Assembly (NCBI GenBank): GCA_002320555.1
Contig: DCJV01000012.1
Span: forward strand, 271-7,593
DNA length: 7,323 bases
Source: Ruminococcaceae bacterium UBA1691
GTDB taxonomy: Bacteria > Bacillota > Clostridia > Oscillospirales > Acutalibacteraceae
Direction: 5' to 3'
Within the stretch, counting starts at the first letter, position 1, and each line of letters starts with the position of its first letter. The notes beneath the pieces were generated by a model. That model made no database searches. It worked only from the letters and a program-made list of their open reading frames with translations, and had not been told where the DNA came from. The position numbers and the translations under genes were made by a program. Shown here one piece after another: positions 1 to 6,374 of the stretch.

Positions 1-114
1 CCAAACTCAGCCGCTCACGCGGCTTCAAACACATGGGAAGGTTCGTTTTTGTCCTTCGGGCAAAAATCCCCTCACGAGCCACGCAATTAGATTCTGCGGG
101 TGCTGCCTTGGCCT
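1..114 (-). repeat. Extragenic repeat, left copy (inverted relative to the copy at 246-387)
   Basis: Read on the minus strand, this stretch matches the plus-strand segment 246-387 block by block. The pairs are a perfect 14-bp block (101-114 with 246-259), a perfect 21-bp block (62-82 with 278-298), a shared T5/A5 frame around a hairpin (46-66 here, 294-339 there), and then a diverged tail that keeps AAAAACGA, TGTTTGA and GAGTTT. The hairpin in this copy is short: an 11-nt insert at 51-61 with a 4-bp stem that includes one G.U pair. A further perfect 6-bp stem lies in the tail (9-14 with 19-24, loop TCAC). No ORF here has a ribosome binding site or a recognisable product. The copy may extend left of the window. 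Confidence 0.7.
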
Positions 115-245
115 ACAGAAAGCTTTGAGGGGCGCAGGCGATTTTCTGTTTCATATTGTTAGTGAAACAATGCTTTTACGCAGCCGGTCATTTGACCGCT
201 ACACAGTTCTCACGCCCTGCCCGCGTTATCGTAAACGCTGACGGA

Positions 246-387
246 AGGCCAAGGCAGCAAAGCACTGAGCTTACTGTGTGGCTCGTGAGGGGATTTTTAG
301 CGAGAGGCAGGCGTTGCTTTGCCTGCCTCTCGCTAAAAACGAGCGCCCGAATTGTTTGAGCGCCGTGAGGCAGCGAGTTTTCGGGCG
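246..387 (+). repeat. Extragenic repeat, right copy, with long hairpin
   Basis: This is the plus-strand copy of the repeat at 1-114. The two perfect blocks (14 and 21 bp) share one symmetry axis, so they are arms of a single inverted repeat of about 300 bp rather than chance matches. In this copy the T5/A5 frame encloses a 36-nt self-complementary insert (299-334) instead of the 11 nt seen in the left copy. The tail is bounded by CGCCCGAA (344-351) pairing with TTCGGGCG (380-387), which gives another 8-bp stem. ORFs reading through it on both strands look protein-like only because the DNA is palindromic. The general look resembles interspersed extragenic repeats of Clostridia, but I cannot name the family. 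Confidence 0.7.
294..339. repeat. Perfect 19-bp stem hairpin with T5-stem-A5 geometry
   Basis: Bases 294-312 are the exact reverse complement of 321-339, leaving an 8-nt loop (GTTGCTTT, 313-320). The stem is TTTTT, then an 11-14 bp G+C-rich core, then AAAAA on the other side. A rho-independent terminator would have the A run before and the T run after the stem, so this is the reverse of terminator geometry on both strands. It is better read as a structural or mobile part of the surrounding repeat. Confidence 0.8.
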
Positions 388-545
388 TCTCGCCGAACTG
401 CTTCCAACGTGACTCAAAACGAACTGCTGCCGCAGTGCCGTGCAGGGGGTCGCGGGGTGCTCCCCGCGGCTGTTTCTCTTGCTTCGTTCTCTTGTCAGAA
501 GACAAGAGAATGCAGTCGCGTACAGCGAAACCGGGCACTCATCTG
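388..545 (+). repeat. Stem-loop-rich non-coding module next to the inverted repeat
   Basis: No gene is supported here. The segment holds a perfect 7-bp G+C stem (451-457 with 462-468, loop TGCT) and a perfect 10-bp stem with an AGAA tetraloop (487-496 with 501-510). In composition and layout (a GC hairpin, then CGGCTGTTTCTCTT, then a hairpin of the TTCTCTTGTC type) it resembles extragenic sequence I associate with many copies in Clostridia-like genomes. That association is from memory and was not searched. The short ORFs that cross it in both directions lack ribosome binding sites. Bases 546-638 between this module and the recG terminator show nothing I can identify. Confidence 0.4.
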
Positions 546-638
546 CTTTCAATATCATACCTTCCGGCCGCACCACTCATCTAAAATAAAACAATTAGTA
601 AGATGATGTCCCGCCAGGAACCGCCTGTACAGCAGCAT

Positions 639-677
639 AAAAAAACAACCGCCCCGGAGCTGAAAAAGCCCCGGGGC
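639..677 (-). terminator. Rho-independent terminator of the asp23-fakA-recG operon
   Basis: On the minus strand, 677-667 pairs with 661-651 as an 11-bp G+C-rich stem with one G.U wobble and a 5-nt loop (662-666). After GGTTG it runs into seven consecutive T (plus-strand A7 at 639-645). It starts 22 nt past the recG stop codon, where an operon terminator is expected. Confidence 0.85.
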
Positions 678-699
678 GCTCCAATATCAAACATACAAA

Positions 700-2742
700 T
701 TAATTCAATCCCGTTTCGCCCACCGTCTGGAACAACCGCTCCACGGCCTGGCGAAGGCCTGCGTTTTCCGCCTTCGCCAGGCCGGGATCGGCCTGCAAAA
801 TCCCCCTCGCCGCTTCCTGCGCCTGCTTCAATGCCTCCATATCCGTGACCATATTAGCGATCTTCAGGGCGGGTAGGCCATGCTGCCGCGCACCGAAAAA
901 GTCGCCCGGCCCGCGCATCTTCAGATCCGCATCCGCAATCTGAAAGCCATCCGTCGTCTCGCACATCGTTTGCAGCCGCTGTTTGGCCTGCCCGTTTTCC
1001 GCGTCGGAAATTAAAATGCAGGACGACGGATGCCTGCCGCGCCCCACGCGCCCACGCAGCTGGTGAAGCTGGGAAAGGCCGAAGCGCTCCGCATTTTCAA
1101 TGACGATAACCACCGCATTCGGCACGTCCACGCCAACCTCTACGACCGTTGTGGATACCAACAGCTGAATATCGTTGGCCGCAAAGCGGCGCATGGTGTC
1201 CTCTTTTTCCTTTGGCTTCATGCGCCCGTGCAAAAGGCCGAGGCGGTAGCCGCGGAAGGGGCCGTTTTGTAGCTTTTGCGCATATTCTTGCGCGGCGGTC
1301 AGCTCCGTTTCCCCCTCTTCGACAAGGGGGCATACGATATAGGCTTGGAGGCCCTGATCGAGATGCTTTCTAATATAAGCATATACCCGCTGGTGCAAAC
1401 GGCTTCCCACAGCATAGGTTTTGATCTTCTGCCGCCCGGGCGGCAGCTCGTCGAGGATGGAGATGTCGAGGTCACCATAGATCATCAGCGCGAGCGTGCG
1501 TGGAATCGGCGTGGCGGACATGACGAGCAAGTGGGGATTCCCGCCCTTGTCTGCGAGCGCGGCGCGCTGCCCGACGCCAAAGCGGTGCTGCTCGTCTGTG
1601 ATGACCAGCCCGAGACGGCGGAAAACAACATCCTTTTGAAGGAGCGCGTGCGTGCCGACAACGAGGTCGATTTCACCGCTGGTGAGCAACGCTTTCATCT
1701 CTTTTTTTTCCGCCGTACGGGTCGCGCCGGTCAGAAGTGCGCAATGGATGCCGGCAGGGCCCAGAAAGCCTTCCAGCGTGTGATAATGCTGTTCTGCTAG
1801 AATCCCTGTCGGCGCCATCATGGCGCATTGCAGGCCGTTTTTAGCCGCCGTATGGATGAGGGCGGCCGCGACGGCTGTTTTACCGGAGCCGACATCGCCC
1901 TGCAGCAGCCTGCTCATCGGCGTGGCAGAGCGCATATCTTGCAAGCATTCCGAGATCGCGCGGCGCTGCGCGCCAGTGGGGGAAAAGGGGAGAAGAGCGA
2001 AAAAAGCTTCGCTGTAGTCCTGCACAGCCTGTAAGGCCGTCTGTGTCCGCGTCCGCGCTTTCAGGCGCAGCAGGCCGAGCTGCAGCGTGAGCAGCTCTTC
2101 AAAAACCAGCCGCCTGCGCGCGCGCAGAAGCGCCTCCTCATCCGCAGGGAAATGGATGTTTTCCATTGCAAAGCGTAGGTGGCAGAGGCTATATTCCTGG
2201 CGCAGCGCGTCCGGCAGCGGGTCGTTCAGCTCGTCTTTTCGCAGCGCAAGCGCATGGGCGACACACGATTCGATGACACGGGAGGAGAGCCCCTGTGTCT
2301 GCGCATAAATCGGGCGGATGCGCTCCCCTGTCTGGGCTGGCTCCACAAGGGGCGAGGCCATCTCACGCCGGCCCAGCTGACCTCCAACCCGGCCGAAGAA
2401 GAGATATTCCTCCCCCTCCTTCAGCTTTTCAGCGGCATAGGGGTTATTAAAAAACGTGATCTGCATCAGGCTGACGCTATCGGTCACTTCTGCCTTGTAA
2501 AGGGTAAGACCCTTACGAATCAGGTGCTTTGACGGCATGCGGGAAACGATTGCTTTGATGCAGCAGGGCTCACCGAACGGCGCGCTGGCAATGGAAACAA
2601 CTTTACTCCAGTCCTCATAGGCGCGGGGATAAAAATGAAGCAGGGCGTCGATGGAATCCACGCCGAGCCGGTGAAACAGCCCGGCGCGTTTTTCCCCCAC
2701 GCCCTTGAGATAACGGATGTCCGTATGTGTTTGGTTTTGCAT
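700..2742 (-). CDS. recG: ATP-dependent DNA helicase RecG
   Basis: RecG is a superfamily 2 double-stranded DNA translocase that reverses stalled replication forks and processes branched recombination intermediates. From the ATG at 2742 the protein is 680 aa, typical for Bacillota RecG. The N-terminal wedge/OB region covers roughly residues 10-230 and opens with YLKGVGEKRA. The helicase core shows Walker A GDVGSGKT (282-289), the DEQH box (383-386, in DEQHRFGVGQ), motif III SATPIPRT (409-416) and motif VI QLRGRVGRG (561-569). The RecG-specific C-terminal TRG-type region (TDGFQIADADLKMRGPGDFFG) follows at about 597-617. An in-frame start at 2829 would add 29 aa and overlap the fakA stop. The ATG at 2742 has AGGAG at 8-nt spacing and starts directly at the conserved N-terminus, so I chose it. 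It is the last gene of the leftward operon, 22 nt after fakA. All catalytic motifs are intact. Confidence 0.97.
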   Translation of the reverse strand: MQNQTHTDIRYLKGVGEKRAGLFHRLGVDSIDALLHFYPRAYEDWSKVVSIASAPFGEPCCIKAIVSRMPSKHLIRKGLTLYKAEVTDSVSLMQITFFNNPYAAEKLKEGEEYLFFGRVGGQLGRREMASPLVEPAQTGERIRPIYAQTQGLSSRVIESCVAHALALRKDELNDPLPDALRQEYSLCHLRFAMENIHFPADEEALLRARRRLVFEELLTLQLGLLRLKARTRTQTALQAVQDYSEAFFALLPFSPTGAQRRAISECLQDMRSATPMSRLLQGDVGSGKTAVAAALIHTAAKNGLQCAMMAPTGILAEQHYHTLEGFLGPAGIHCALLTGATRTAEKKEMKALLTSGEIDLVVGTHALLQKDVVFRRLGLVITDEQHRFGVGQRAALADKGGNPHLLVMSATPIPRTLALMIYGDLDISILDELPPGRQKIKTYAVGSRLHQRVYAYIRKHLDQGLQAYIVCPLVEEGETELTAAQEYAQKLQNGPFRGYRLGLLHGRMKPKEKEDTMRRFAANDIQLLVSTTVVEVGVDVPNAVVIVIENAERFGLSQLHQLRGRVGRGRHPSSCILISDAENGQAKQRLQTMCETTDGFQIADADLKMRGPGDFFGARQHGLPALKIANMVTDMEALKQAQEAARGILQADPGLAKAENAGLRQAVERLFQTVGETGLN

Positions 2743-2755
2743 GTGGATATCTCCT
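2740..2755 (-). promoter_or_regulatory. Ribosome binding site and ATG that set the recG start
   Basis: On the minus strand AGGAG (2755-2751) lies 8 nt before the ATG (2742-2740). This favours the short form of RecG over the in-frame start 87 nt upstream, which would lie inside fakA. Confidence 0.8.
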
Positions 2756-2764
2756 GTTCTAAAC

Positions 2765-4435
2765 TTATTCCACGGAGATAATGAAATAATAGACCGGCTG
2801 GCCGCCATTGACGACGGAGATGTCAACATTGGAGCCGTATTTAGCGGTGAGCATATTTTTAAGCTCCAGCGCCTGCTCCTCGGTCGCTTCTGTGCCGTAA
2901 AAAATGGTAATCAGGGAGCAGTCACGCTTGTTGTAAAGATGCTTTGTTACGCGATAGGCCACATGCAGGAGGTCTTGCTCAACAATGGTGATCTTTCCAT
3001 TCTCCATGCCGAGGATCTGGCCCTTTTTAATGCTTTCGCCATCGATGGAGCTGTCGCGTGCGGCGAAGGTGACAAGGCCGGTACCCACGCGCTCAGCAGC
3101 CTTCATCATAATGACATGGTTCTCTTCTGCGCTGAGCGACTCATCAAAATGGAGCATTGCGGTAATACCCTGAGGGATGGTGCGCGTCTGCAGGACGCTG
3201 ACACCACGGTCTGCAAGCGGAATCGTCTGCTCAGCCGCCATAATGATATTTTTGTTATTGGGTAAGACGAAGACGTGCTCCGCAGGCGTTGCCATGATCG
3301 CATCGAGGATATCCTCCGTGCTGGGGTTCATGGTCTGGCCGCCGCTGACGACCTGATCCGCGCCGAGCTCGAGGAAAAGCTCTTTCAGCCCTTCTCCCGC
3401 CGCCACGGCGACAAAGCCGAAGGGTTTGACCGGCTCTTGGGCAGGAATGGCCGCCTGCTGCTGCACGGGCTCCTGCGGGGAGTCGAAGGCGGCATTGGTA
3501 TGCTGCTGGCGCATGTTGTCGATCTTTATGTTGACCAGAGGGCCGTATTTCAGGGCCTCCTGGATGACATTGCCGGGCTCATTGGAATGGACATGTACCT
3601 TGATGATGTGATCGTCGTCTACCACAACCACGCAGTCGCCAATGGATTCGAGATAGGCGCGTAACCGAACGGGATCCATCGTAGAATGTGGATCCTTGTT
3701 GATGAGAAATTCGGAGCAGTAGCCAAATTTGATCTCTCCATCCGCATTGGCGACGATTTCCTTCTTTTCGCCGTGGTGCTGGGCGGTGACGGGCGTGGCC
3801 TCGTCTGACGTGCTGGCGATGATGCCATTGCCATTGAAAACGTTGCGCATGCCTTCGAGGATTAGAACAAAGCCCTGACCGCCGGCGTCGACGACGCCCG
3901 CTTTCTTTAAGATGGGCAGAAGATCCGGCGTGGTGGCGAGCGCTTTGGCAGCGCTGTCACACGCGGCATTAAAAACCGCTACAGCGTCCGCGCCGCTGTT
4001 GGCAGCGCGCTTTGCGCTCTCGGATGCAAGGCGGACAACGGTAAGAATTGTCCCTTCCGTGGGCTTCATGACAGCTCCATACGCCATTTCCACACCGATC
4101 TGCAGCGCATTTGCGAGGGCGGTTCCATCCGCCTCCTTGCAGCCCTTGAGGCCCTTGGAGATACCGCGGAAAATCAGCGACAGGATCACGCCGGAATTGC
4201 CCCGTGCACCGCGCAGAAGGGCGGATGCGACCGCTGCCGAGACCTCTCCGGTGCCCGCATCCTCCGCAAGGCGGGAAACTTCCCGCGCCGCGGCGCCGAT
4301 GGTCATAGACATATTCGTGCCCGTATCCCCGTCAGGGACAGGAAAGACATTGAGCGCGTCAACGTCGCCGCGATGATTGTTGATATGGTGAGAAGCGGAG
4401 ATCACCGCATCCCGAAGCATACTGCCGGTTATCAC
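2765..4435 (-). CDS. fakA: DAK2-domain fatty acid kinase subunit, FakA/YloV family
   Basis: FakA is the ATP-binding subunit of bacterial fatty acid kinase. With a FakB fatty-acid-binding partner it makes acyl-phosphate from free fatty acids for phospholipid synthesis. The 556-aa length fits the family. The N-terminal DAK2 (dihydroxyacetone-kinase-like) domain shows the metal/nucleotide loop NVFPVPDGDTGTNM (29-42, Asp35 and Asp37), GARGNSGVIL (76-85), KPTEGTILTV (124-133) and DAGGQGF (183-189). A middle domain carries Cys240 (FGYCSEF) and His281/His283 (KVHVHSNEPG), positions that correspond to the zinc-type site and essential His described for Staphylococcus aureus FakA. A Q/P-rich linker (about 311-337) leads to a C-terminal DegV-like domain (about 340-556). 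The start is GTG. No fakB is visible, but fakB is usually unlinked. It lies 46 nt after asp23 and 22 nt before recG, so it is probably cotranscribed with both. Confidence 0.93.
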   Translation of the reverse strand: MITGSMLRDAVISASHHINNHRGDVDALNVFPVPDGDTGTNMSMTIGAAAREVSRLAEDAGTGEVSAAVASALLRGARGNSGVILSLIFRGISKGLKGCKEADGTALANALQIGVEMAYGAVMKPTEGTILTVVRLASESAKRAANSGADAVAVFNAACDSAAKALATTPDLLPILKKAGVVDAGGQGFVLILEGMRNVFNGNGIIASTSDEATPVTAQHHGEKKEIVANADGEIKFGYCSEFLINKDPHSTMDPVRLRAYLESIGDCVVVVDDDHIIKVHVHSNEPGNVIQEALKYGPLVNIKIDNMRQQHTNAAFDSPQEPVQQQAAIPAQEPVKPFGFVAVAAGEGLKELFLELGADQVVSGGQTMNPSTEDILDAIMATPAEHVFVLPNNKNIIMAAEQTIPLADRGVSVLQTRTIPQGITAMLHFDESLSAEENHVIMMKAAERVGTGLVTFAARDSSIDGESIKKGQILGMENGKITIVEQDLLHVAYRVTKHLYNKRDCSLITIFYGTEATEEQALELKNMLTAKYGSNVDISVVNGGQPVYYFIISVE

Positions 4436-4451
4436 TGTATAAGCACTCCTT
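4433..4451 (-). promoter_or_regulatory. Ribosome binding site with GTG start of fakA
   Basis: On the minus strand AAGGAG (4451-4446) precedes GTG (4435-4433) by 10 nt. The first ATG in frame is five codons further in, about 25 nt from this site and too far, so GTG is the better start. Confidence 0.7.
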
Positions 4452-4481
4452 ACAGTTCAATCAGTGGGGTACCTGCTGTTG

Positions 4482-4835
4482 TCAGGATTTCATCCCGTCT
4501 ACAAATACATTGACCTTGCGTACCTCGAAGCCTGTCGCCTCCTCCACCGTATAACGCACCTTGTTGACGATGCTCTTGACGATGGCGGAAATATTGAGCC
4601 CATAGGTTACGATGATATGCAGGTCAATGGCAAGGCCGTCGCCATCCTTACGCACCGCGACTCCCTGGTCGGGAAAGCTACGGCGGCGGTTGAAGAAGGA
4701 GCGGATACCCTGCCGGGCATTGCTGTTGGCCATGCCGACAACGCCGAAACAGGATGAGGCGGCGTTGCCTACAAGGCTGGAGAAATAAGATTCTGAGATC
4801 TCGATCATGCCGAGATGATTTTCCATCCGGATCAT
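4482..4835 (-). CDS. Asp23/Gls24 family envelope stress response protein (YloU-like)
   Basis: This small cytoplasmic protein family is linked to the envelope and alkaline stress response and is usually encoded directly before fakA/yloV. The 117-aa form starts at the ATG at 4835, which has AAGGAGG (4851-4845) 9 nt upstream. A longer in-frame start at 4892 would add 19 residues with no family character and would begin inside the leader, so I reject it. Family features are the early IEISESYFSSLVGNAAS segment (11-27), GVVGMA (31-36), the hydrophobic strand LAIDLHIIVTYGLNI (68-82) and a C-terminal helix/strand with VRYTVEEATGFEV and VNVFVDGM. It is the first gene after the promoter at 4904-4932, about 60 nt downstream of the predicted start of transcription. 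The YloU function itself is not well defined biochemically. Confidence 0.92.
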   Translation of the reverse strand: MIRMENHLGMIEISESYFSSLVGNAASSCFGVVGMANSNARQGIRSFFNRRRSFPDQGVAVRKDGDGLAIDLHIIVTYGLNISAIVKSIVNKVRYTVEEATGFEVRKVNVFVDGMKS

Positions 4836-4903
4836 TTGCGCAGTCCTCCTTCTCGATGCTGCGTGTGCTATGGAGATATGAATCCGTAGCATTACAGCCC
4901 ACT

Positions 4904-4932
4904 ATTATACACGATTTTTAGAAAAACAGCAA
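4904..4932 (-). promoter_or_regulatory. Sigma-A-type promoter of the asp23-fakA-recG operon
   Basis: On the minus strand TTGCTG (4932-4927) and a perfect TATAAT (4909-4904) are separated by 17 nt, with an A/T-rich spacer. Transcription would start near 4897, giving a leader of about 60 nt. No attenuator or riboswitch-like fold stood out in that leader. Confidence 0.8.
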
Positions 4933-5059
4933 TGGATGGGACGATAACTTAATGTTTTGTTTACGATTGGGTGAAAAAAATGAGTGCAAACGGTGATTGG
5001 TAAGATCATAGCATTGGATACGAGTATAATGCTTTCAAAACTTTATTGCCGATCTATAA

Positions 5060-5078
5060 AATAATATTTAATATTATT
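5060..5078. repeat. Perfect 9-bp-arm palindrome beside the peptidase promoter
   Basis: AATAATATT (5060-5068) and AATATTATT (5070-5078) are exact inverted copies around a single T. The right arm overlaps the first two bases of the -35 box TTGACA. That position is typical of an operator, but the region is A+T-rich, so such symmetry can arise by chance. Confidence 0.4.
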
Positions 5079-5105
5079 GACATAATTCATATAATATGAT
5101 AACAT
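5077..5105 (+). promoter_or_regulatory. Probable promoter of the peptidase-lipoprotein unit
   Basis: A consensus -35 TTGACA (5077-5082) is followed after 17 nt by TAACAT (5100-5105), which matches 4 of 6 positions of the -10 consensus. A perfect TATAAT lies nearer, at 5090-5095, but at only 7-nt spacing, so it cannot serve this -35. Transcription would start near 5112, giving a leader of about 100 nt before the ATG at 5213. Confidence 0.55.
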
Positions 5106-5161
5106 TTAACTATAAAAAAATGGAAAGGCGTGATACCGATGTACATTTTATGATAGGTAGG

Positions 5162-5179
5162 CACATTTATCACATTTAT
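5162..5179 (+). repeat. Tandem duplication of CACATTTAT in the peptidase leader
   Basis: The 9-mer CACATTTAT occurs twice back to back, 34 nt before the peptidase start codon. It lies in the predicted 5' untranslated region. It could be a binding site for a repeat-recognising regulator or simple slippage. Confidence 0.5.
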
Positions 5180-5212
5180 TAAGCGGACATCTAGAAGGGA
5201 AGGTAAAATATA

Positions 5213-6358
5213 ATGAAGCAACTATATAAGATTCGGTATATCTCTGCTATGTTATCCCTTGTAATATTATTCGGAGTTCTATTTTCAACGGTTCCTGCTT
5301 TTGCATCCGAAATCCCAACAACACCTCAGCAGGAGAGGGAACGTCACGCAGCTTTGATCGCGGATAAGGTACAGTCCATCGAAACGAAGGAAAAGCTTAA
5401 AATATCCGCTTATAAATCCATGCAGGATTTTAATGGCAATCCATACGTATTAATTGAATGCGAACCCGTCGGATATTTGATTTATCACCCGGAATCCGCA
5501 CAGTTTGTGGAATACGCGGCTGATAGTCCTTCTCCTTTTTTGGGTATAGAAGGAGATTTGCTATATGGCGGCCCCACGCAATATTATTATAAGAAAGCGG
5601 ACGGCAGCTATCAAAATACCTTGGAAAGAGAACGAGTCTTGGCAGCGGAAGACTTACAGTCGCTTGCATCACAAAGCGATTATCTTCAGAAAGAACTCAT
5701 TAAGCAGTCTGATACAGCCGCGCTGGAATACACGCAAAAAAGATTCGTGTCCCGGGCTGCGGCTGCATCAACACAGACCTTTTATATTACGCAATCGAGC
5801 AAGCTCTCCGGATTGGATAAATGCGGCTATTATTGCCCTCCTGGAAGCGGCGGAATTTGTGGTTACATTGCAGCCGCTATGATGCTCTATTATTATGATG
5901 TGACCGGTCATCGAGATGTTATGGATGACAAATACTACTATAATTATAATGGGAAAAAATTGAGCGCCGAGTTTACAAAGGTATTGCTCCAGGTGGGAAA
6001 AGATCTGGGATACGGAGACTCCACCACATCAGTCGCCATTCATTATACGGTTAAGGAATATTTGAAGAGGCGTGGGATAACAAGCAATACCGATCACACA
6101 AGCCGTTATACGCCGCTTTTCACTTCCAACACGATCGGCCTGCTGCTTGAGAGCAATCAGCCGGTTATCATTTTTGGAAATCTTTATTCCCCAAGTCATG
6201 GAAAGAACATCAATCATGCTGTTCTTGCATATGGATATCATGCAACGGTGACGGGAAACAATATCCTATTTCAATTTATTGTTCATTTCGGCTATGACAA
6301 CTACCGTCAGGTCACGCTATCAGGCGTTTTTGGCAGTATCTATTCTTTGAAATGTTAA
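5213..6358 (+). CDS. Secreted papain-fold/C39-like cysteine peptidase candidate with propeptide-like N-terminus
   Basis: The protein has 381 aa. A Sec signal peptide is clear: basic MKQLYKIR, a hydrophobic core (about 11-26), and an AFA cleavage site before Ser32. Residues about 64-126 (YVLIECEPVGYLIYHPE..., ending YGGPTQYY) look like the compact inhibitor-like propeptide of streptopain-type or Clostridial cysteine peptidases. A charged linker follows (136-181). The C-terminal domain has GGICGYIAAAMMLYYYD (213-229), which matches the C-G-x-x-A-x-x-M-x-L helix around the catalytic Cys of C39/papain-fold enzymes, making Cys216 the likely nucleophile. INHAVLAYGY (333-342) supplies the likely catalytic His335, and HFGYDNY (358-364) is the expected place for the Asp/Asn partner (Asp362 or Asn363). 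Cys204, Cys208 and a C-terminal Cys381 are extra. GGGAAGG (5197-5203) lies 9 nt before the ATG. The lipoprotein gene follows after 13 nt. Substrate and activity are unknown, and the peptidase call rests on motifs only. Confidence 0.7.
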   Translation: MKQLYKIRYISAMLSLVILFGVLFSTVPAFASEIPTTPQQERERHAALIADKVQSIETKEKLKISAYKSMQDFNGNPYVLIECEPVGYLIYHPESAQFVEYAADSPSPFLGIEGDLLYGGPTQYYYKKADGSYQNTLERERVLAAEDLQSLASQSDYLQKELIKQSDTAALEYTQKRFVSRAAAASTQTFYITQSSKLSGLDKCGYYCPPGSGGICGYIAAAMMLYYYDVTGHRDVMDDKYYYNYNGKKLSAEFTKVLLQVGKDLGYGDSTTSVAIHYTVKEYLKRRGITSNTDHTSRYTPLFTSNTIGLLLESNQPVIIFGNLYSPSHGKNINHAVLAYGYHATVTGNNILFQFIVHFGYDNYRQVTLSGVFGSIYSLKC

Positions 6359-6360
6359 GT

Positions 6361-6374
6361 GGGGTGACGTTTTG
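6361..6374 (+). promoter_or_regulatory. Ribosome binding site with probable TTG start of the lipoprotein gene
   Basis: GGGGTGA (6361-6367) matches the 3' part of the extended AGGAGGTGA anti-16S match. TTG at 6372 is 7 nt from the G run, whereas the next in-frame ATG (6381) is 16 nt away. TTG therefore fits better, though the ATG would remove only three residues and leave the signal peptide intact. Confidence 0.5.

Noticed and set aside
294..339. Hairpin considered as a rho-independent terminator
   Set aside because: The T run is upstream and the A run downstream on both strands, the opposite of terminator order.
1..545. CRISPR array or tRNA genes in the left intergenic region
   Set aside because: Only two repeat copies are present and they face each other, with no regular spacers. 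No cloverleaf or T-loop consensus was seen.
156..606. Several overlapping short ORFs on both strands (for example 156-359 plus, 188-538 minus, 271-576 minus, 352-606 plus)
   Set aside because: They cross palindromic repeats, which is why both strands give similar peptides. None has a ribosome binding site or a recognisable product.
603..848. Plus-strand ORF of 81 codons, proline-rich
   Set aside because: It crosses the recG terminator and the antisense of the recG 3' end, and its proline-rich make-up is typical of an antisense frame in G+C-rich DNA.
1276..1800. Plus-strand ORF of 174 codons
   Set aside because: It lies wholly antisense to the helicase core of recG, where conserved motifs fix the minus strand as coding.
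2717..3265. Plus-strand ORF of 182 codons
   Set aside because: Antisense to the 3' end of fakA and the 5' end of recG, both well supported. No ribosome binding site or family match.
3912..4376. Plus-strand ORF of 154 codons
   Set aside because: Antisense to the conserved DAK2 domain of fakA; alanine/serine/arginine-rich as expected for a shadow frame.
5025..5030. TATAAT upstream of the peptidase considered as a -10 box
   Set aside because: At 17-nt spacing the -35 position reads AAGATC, a poor match; the TTGACA-based promoter at 5077-5105 is better.
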